Source: Spongilla lacustris (taxonomy: Eukaryota > Porifera > Demospongiae > Spongillida > Spongillidae). From it: 64,000 nt of DNA. Positions 58,901 through 64,000 of this stretch are shown in pieces. Below the pieces are notes generated by a model, which made no database searches, was not told where the DNA came from, and saw nothing but the letters and a program-made list of their open reading frames with translations. A program made the position numbers and the translations under genes. The stretch is taken from assembly GCA_949361645.1 (NCBI GenBank), contig OX442432.1, forward strand, positions 6,746,839-6,810,838, read 5' to 3'. The first letter of the stretch is position 1. Every line of letters starts with the position of its first letter.

Positions 58901-61900
58901 GGTGATATGGAATGGAGATTGGCCAGAGGTGATATGGAATGGGGACTGGATCCCAAGTGACTCTCAAATGCACCACCCCCAATGTGTCAATACATGTAAG
59001 TGTAAACAAAGATGGAGAAGTGGGCGGATAGGGAAGCCTCCTACCTGTACCATCCATGAGACAAGAGGTCTGTGTTCCTCCACTTTCTTGTCTGTCAGCA
59101 AGGAACTTAGAGAGTCCAGGAAACCATTTCCTTGGACAAAACAAAAGCCACGCTAAAACATCAATCTTCAAAACACGAGGAAGAAAGGAGGGAGAGGGGA
59201 GGAGGAAAAGGTCAATTTACCTCCATATCTGCCGATAGCAGCACAACACAAGGAATTACGAGCAGAAGGAGACTCTTCATTGAGGAGCATGTGGGCACAC
59301 AGGAACAGACCCTACAGTCACGCCCGCTAGTGAAACAGTTAAAGCACCACACAAATAAACATCTTTACTTCGTGCAGGAGCCTGTCAGATGAGAACTTTG
59401 AGTTGGCCTGCTTGAAGATACAATCGAACACGCTGTGCATCACGGTGGATGAACACAGCCGAGAGATCCCAGAGAATGGCGGGGTAAAGTGAGGGAGCCT
59501 TCTTGGGTGTGCAGCTAGAACAGAGAGTCAGACAAAACAGTGAACCAGCCAGACACACACACCTGCACACACACATACACACACACACACACTTTAATCA
59601 ACCACGCAACCTACAAAGTGTCTTTGCTGCATTCGTTTTCATCTTTCTTCTGTACGTTTCCTCAGCCTGAGTGTGTGTTTACAAGTAGTTTAATCATTCT
59701 TACAACCCCAACAGCTCCCCTAACCTTGGAATGGTCAGACTTGCTGTAGTGATAGAAGAAGGGACTATACTCTTCCTCGAACTCTGGCTTCAGCTCAAAC
59801 ATGTATTTACTGCCAGTCCCCAAGGAGTGCTTGGCTATGGTCTTCAGCTGCTCATCAATGTCAATCTCATTGTGACCTCGCTGGTTAGGATCAGAAGACC
59901 ACACCCACGTACCAGATGACCACTTCAAATGACCACACCCATGTACCATTTGAACACTTCAAATTGGTTACAATTTCAGCAGCTATCCTTTCTCATCTCA
60001 AAACCTTTCAAGCCAGTTACCATAGTTACCATAGTTACCATTGTTACCATGCTTCCCAGATTATCTTAAGCGGAGTATGAGCCTCATCCCCAGACCCTCA
60101 CCAGTGACTTACCCTAAACTGTTTGATCAGTTCGCTGTGTGTAGTAGGAGATATAAATAGTCGATGGAGGACTTCTCTTCTGAGACTGTCTGCTTCTGTG
60201 ATGCCTTCTCCAATGCCACTAACATAGCGCTCACCTATACATGTAAGCACATGTGTGTGTGCATATAGGTGTGGTGTGGTGTGCATGTGTAGGCATGTGT
60301 GTGTGCATATAGGTGTGGTGTGGTGTGCATGTGTAGGCATGTGTGTGTGCATATAGGTGTGGTGTGGTGTGCATGTGTAGGCATGTGTGTGTGCATATAG
60401 GTGTGGTGTGGTGTGCATGTGTAGGCATGTGTGTGTGCATATAGGTGTGGTGTGGTGTGCATGTGTAGGCATGTGTGTGTGGTGTGTGTGTGCATGTGTG
60501 CATGGTATGGTGTGTGTGGTGTGCATGTGTAGGCATGTGTGTGGTGTGTGTGTGCATGTGTGCATGGTATGGTGTGTGTGGTGTGCATGTGTGTGGTGTG
60601 CATGTGTGTGGTGTGTGCATGTATGTGTGGTGTGCATGTGTGGGCATGTGTGTGTGTGCATGTGTGTGGTGTGGTGTGGTGTGGTGTGGTATGGTGTGTG
60701 CATGTGTGTGTGGTGTAATGTGGTGTGCATGTGTGTGGTGTAGTGTGGTGTGCATGTGTGGGCATGTGTGTGTGGTGTAATGTGGTGTGCATGTGTGTGG
60801 TGTGCATGTGTGGGCATGTGTGCGTGTGCATGTGTGTGGTGTGGTGTGGTGTGGTGTGGTGTGGTGTGGTGTGGTGTGGTGATATGCATTGAGGTTGTGG
60901 TGTGAAACAGCTGCACATCAAATCTATGGAATCAGAACACTCACAGTAGATGGTGATGAGAAGAAACAAGAACTCTTCTGCCTCACACAGGAAATACTTC
61001 AATGCATCCTCTTTCGGCTACAGCAAGAATGGGAATGGGACAAAGTGGAATGGAAATGGGTCAGAGAGGAAGGGGGTGGGTCAGGAAGGGGGTGGGTCAG
61101 GGAAGAGGGGAGGTAATTACCACTTACCTCTCCTCTGCTGACAATAACTGCTTCTTTGCCAGGGCTATAATATCACGATTTGTTGAAAACTGAACAAGCC
61201 ATCAGTAAACAAACCTCGTCAACCATTTGTTGAGTCTGAATTTGTACAGCAGAGCGTAAAGGAACTGGTCTGAGTCCATTAGAGCTGCCATTGCCTGTAC
61301 CAAGGTGAAGGTAGCACAAGATCAACACATCACACATACCCCACCTCCACCACCACACCACATACCCACCTAGTCAACCATTACATCACATACCCACCTA
61401 GTCAACCATTACATCACATACCCACCTAGTCCAACATCACACCACATACCCACCTAGTCCCCCACCACACCACATACCCACCTGGATGAGGGCTATGTCC
61501 TTGTCATACATAATGTCCCTGCACACGTAGTGTTGATAGTTGACTATCTGGTTCACCATGCCAAATCCATTCCTCTTCCACATGCCAGCCAACACCTGGA
61601 CAGCCAGCACCACTGCACGCGTACTGTGCTCCATCAGCAGGAGACATGTCTTTGGGTCCTGTAGATGAGACAAGGTATCAGGGAACTGCGTACTGTGTGT
61701 GTGTACATGTGTGTACTACATGTGTGTGTGTACGTGTGTGTGTACCATGTGTGTGTGTGTACCATGTGTGTGTGTACCATGTGTGTGTTGTGTGTGTACC
61801 ATGTGTGTGTACCATGTGTGTGTGTACCATGTGTGTGTTGTGTGTGTACCATGTGTGTGTACCATGTGTGTGTGTACATGTGTGTGTACATGTGTGTGTG

Positions 61901-64000
61901 TACATGTGTGTGTGTACATGTGTGTGTTGTGTGTGTGTACATGTGTGTACTACATGTGTGTGTGTACATGTGTGTGTACGTGTGTGTGTACGTGTGTGTG
62001 TACCATGTGTGTACATGTGTGTGTGTACCATGTGTGTGTGTACATGTGTGTGTTGTGTGTGCACAAGAGTACCGTTGTTCCAAGCAAATCCTTCAGCGAC
62101 ATGTTGCAAGAGTTGGCACCAAGAAGCAATGCTTTAGGACATGGGAGGGTGTGGGGATGTGGGGTGTAGGGATAATGTGGGTGTGTGGGGTATGGGGATA
62201 ATGTGGGAGGGTGTGGGAATAATGTGGATGTGTGGGGTATGGGGATAATGTGCGGGTGTGTGGGAATAATGTGGGTGTGTGGGGTATGGGGATAATGTGC
62301 GGGTGTGTGGGAATAATGTGGGATAATGTGGGTGTGGAGGGATAATGTGGGAGGTGTGGGGATGTGGGATAAAGAGGACAAGATGTGAGGGTGCAGGGAA
62401 GTGTGAAGGTGTGTAGGAGTTTAGAGCGTGGGGATGAGGGTCATGTAGGGATGAGGGTCATGTGGGGATGAGGGTCATGTGGGGATGAGGGTCATGTGGG
62501 GGTGAGGGTCATGTGGGGGTGAGGGTCATGTGGGGATGAGGGTCATGTGGGGGTGAGGGTCATGTGGGGATGAGGGTCATGTGGGGATGAGGGTCATGTG
62601 GGGATGAGGGTCATGTGGGGATGAGGGTCATGTGGGGATGAGGGTCATGTGGGGATGAGGGTCATGTGGGGATGAGGGTGTGGGGAGGGAAGGTGTGAGG
62701 GAAGCAAAGATGTAAGTTTCACACCTAGTGCACTGGGAGAGAGGTGCGCCCCACCTGCAAGAAGACGCTGCAGTGGCTGGTGTAAGGAGATGGGTGTCTT
62801 CACAACATCAAATGGGATCAGCTCCATTGAAGCACATCCGGTAAGGTTTTTATCCACCTCTGGTTGTGTGTATGCATGCACATTTGAAAAGAGACGCCAT
62901 GCAGCTGTAGCTGCAGACCCACTCACCCAGGTTACTGTAAGTCACTTTCAACCACTGTTTGGCGAAGGCTTTGTGTTTTGCCACTGTGCGTGACACAGAC
63001 TCGCGCAGAAGGTGCCACTAGTGGGGCAAAGCCAATACACAATATTTACCAACATCCTTATAAATTCCCTTCATCAGGGCCCCTTATAACATCCCCCTTC
63101 ATCAGGCCCCTTATAACATTCCCTTCATCAGGGCCCCTTATAACATTCCCTTCATCAGGGCCCCTTATAACATTCCCTTCATCGGGGCCCCTTATATCAT
63201 CCCCTTCATCAGGGCCCCTTATAACATTCCCCTCATCAGGGCCCCTTATACCATTCCCTTCATCAGGGCCCCTTATACCATTCCCTTCATCGGGGCCCCT
63301 TATAACATCCACTTCATCAGGGCCCCTTATACCATTCCCTTCATACGGGGCCCCTTATAACATTCCCTTCATCAGGGCCCCTTATACCATTCCCTTCATC
63401 AGGGCTCCTCATAACATCCCCTTCATCAGGGCTCCTCATAACATCCCCTTCATCGGGGCCCCTTACGTCTGACTTGCACCAGTCCACCAGCATCACTATG
63501 GCAGGCTGCAGGACTATGCAGAAGTTGAATGTATTCTCCCACGGCTCCTCGGACTCCACATGGTGACCCAACTCCCGCTTCACAGCCTCCACATTCTGTG
63601 GTGCAGAGAGTAGGGTGTAGCAAATAGCATACTCCACATACTCACAAACCCACATATCCACATACTTACATATCCACATACAGTGTACTCACAAACCCAC
63701 ATAACCACTTACCCCCCCCCCCCCCCCACACAGCCACCCCACACACATAACACATTATGCACTGGGCCAACTGAACGGCACACACTACAAAATGGTACTC
63801 CCACCACACCCTCACACACCACACCCTCACACATTACTACCACACCTCCTCACACCAGCACTTTACCACACCTCCTAAGGCCCATATCCCCTTGTAGTCA
63901 CCAAGATGTACATATTAAAGAGTTCACCCATCACACAATCCAATAGGTAAGGTAGAGTGTACCAAAATCAGTAAAGGTTGTATACACACGTACTTGTAAT
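52986..64000 (-). CDS. UBR2: UBR1/UBR2-family E3 ubiquitin ligase (5' end outside window)
   Basis: N-recognin of the N-degron pathway; this window covers the C-terminal two-thirds. Landmarks from N to C: VLAGMWKRNGFGMVNQIVNY near 61500-61640 and CRDIMYDKDIALIQVG; GERYVSGIGEGITEADSLRR near 60190; SPFFYHYSKSDHSKV near 59740; KREKVMKQMADMQKRFLETY near 58680 and the first RING cysteines ATCILCQEE near 58500; GGCGHYMHAECW near 58170; FFCPLCASFCNTVCPLLPL near 57710, completing the RING-H2; then the helical region. The last exons are clean: 54465-54632 (MLCLVCGDVICSRSYCCQ), 53749-53892 (CGGGIGMALLV, RDEYGEPDPGF) and 52986-53127 (RGNPLKLQPESY to TAG). UBR1 versus UBR2 cannot be decided by eye; the gene may predate their split. 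Introns are full of minisatellites. Confidence 0.92.
53150..53405. repeat. 25-bp minisatellite in UBR intron
   Basis: About ten units of GGGCAGTTATGTCACACGCT plus CATCA. Confidence 0.9.
53527..53712. repeat. 43-bp minisatellite in UBR intron
   Basis: Four units containing GTCAGGATATCTAGTGCTCA and AGCCCAGGATACTCTGCCCT. Confidence 0.9.
53990..54190. repeat. CACCCCTAACATCC repeat in UBR intron
   Basis: Irregular units of ACCACACCCCTAACATCCCA with CCAACAA. Confidence 0.85.
54955..55170. repeat. 30-bp minisatellite in UBR intron
   Basis: About seven units containing CCTTGGTAACACACCAGTAC and ACCAATATCC, starting right at the edge of the exon that encodes LIQLPDDF. Confidence 0.9.
60230..60885. 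repeat. TG-rich satellite block in UBR intron
   Basis: First a 45 bp unit (GGCATGTGTGTGTGCATATA, GGTGTGGTGTGG) about five times, then simple GTGTGGTGTG repeats. His/Thr and Cys/Val open frames here are artefacts. Confidence 0.9.
61690..62065. repeat. TGTGTGTACC repeats in UBR intron
   Basis: Variants of GTGTGTGTACCATGTGTGTG throughout. Long open frames on both strands are artefacts. Confidence 0.9.
62135..62690. repeat. GGGGATAATGTG and GGGGATGAGGGTCATGTG minisatellites
   Basis: Two adjacent arrays in one UBR intron: about 8 irregular units of the first, then about 14 units of the 18 bp second motif. Confidence 0.9.
63060..63465. repeat. 27-bp minisatellite in UBR intron
   Basis: About 15 units of CCCCTTATAACATTCCCTTC plus ATCAGGG, next to the exon reading LGHHVESEEPWENTFNFC. 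Confidence 0.9.

Noticed and set aside
60098..60916. Very long His/Thr-rich and Cys/Val-rich open frames on both strands
   Set aside because: They are six-frame translations of TG-rich satellite DNA inside a UBR intron; they lack start context and family resemblance.
61634..62201. Overlapping 140-180 codon frames in TGTGTGTACC repeats
   Set aside because: Same reason: simple repeats stay open in several frames at once.

Overview
The window is nuclear DNA from an early-branching animal, most likely a sponge. It holds spliced genes with GT-AG introns, many only 45-60 bp long, closely packed and often head-to-head or tail-to-tail. The gene set is metazoan (cofilin with a Met-only first exon, CCDC61, OPA3, NUP133, BAF-like proteins, a VRK-type kinase, UBR1/2, and a histone H4 gene with a 3' stem-loop). 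There are no operons, no prokaryotic genes and no CRISPR array. Exons were assembled by eye from reading frame, splice-site phase and remembered family sequences; no search was run.

Layout. 1-6467 (+): 3' part of a TRIP11/GMAP-210 golgin. 6672-7368 (-): cofilin/ADF, sharing a roughly 330 bp divergent promoter with COA6 (7699-8056, +). 8257-9806 (-): SAC3D1. Its start codon lies inside the 9 bp target duplication of an 855 bp inverted-repeat transposon (9810-10664). 10813-14304 (+): CCDC61, complete in 15 exons. 14421-15104 (-): OPA3. 15191-23085 (-): NUP133. 23086-29160 is gene-poor and holds retroelement wreckage (an aspartyl-protease remnant and a Penelope-like reverse transcriptase).

29160-36054 (-) carries six BAF (BANF1)-like units, only one with an intact full-length frame (35412-35753), interspersed with a gag-like zinc-knuckle relic and an ankyrin fragment. 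36.5-41 kb (+) has two copies of the C-terminal half of a VRK-family kinase, the kinase known to phosphorylate BAF in animals. On the opposite strand of the same interval lie exons of an unidentified gene and a DENN-domain fragment. 42000-42641 (+): DNPH1. 43144-43623 (-): SAYSD1. 43718-44250: LINE endonuclease relic. 45233-45544 (-): histone H4. 46362-47026 (-): unrecognised spliced gene. 48476-50224 (-): DUF3419/BtaA-like aminocarboxypropyltransferase. 52986-64000 (-): UBR1/UBR2 N-recognin, 5' end outside the window.

Introns and intergenic DNA are unusually rich in minisatellites with 20-60 bp units, some of them coding. The genes are mostly unrelated housekeeping functions (Golgi tethering, actin turnover, mitochondrial assembly, mRNA export, centriole, nuclear pore, nucleotide hygiene, ER quality control, N-degron pathway). 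The one neighbourhood that suggests a shared process is the BAF-like cluster next to the VRK-like kinase.
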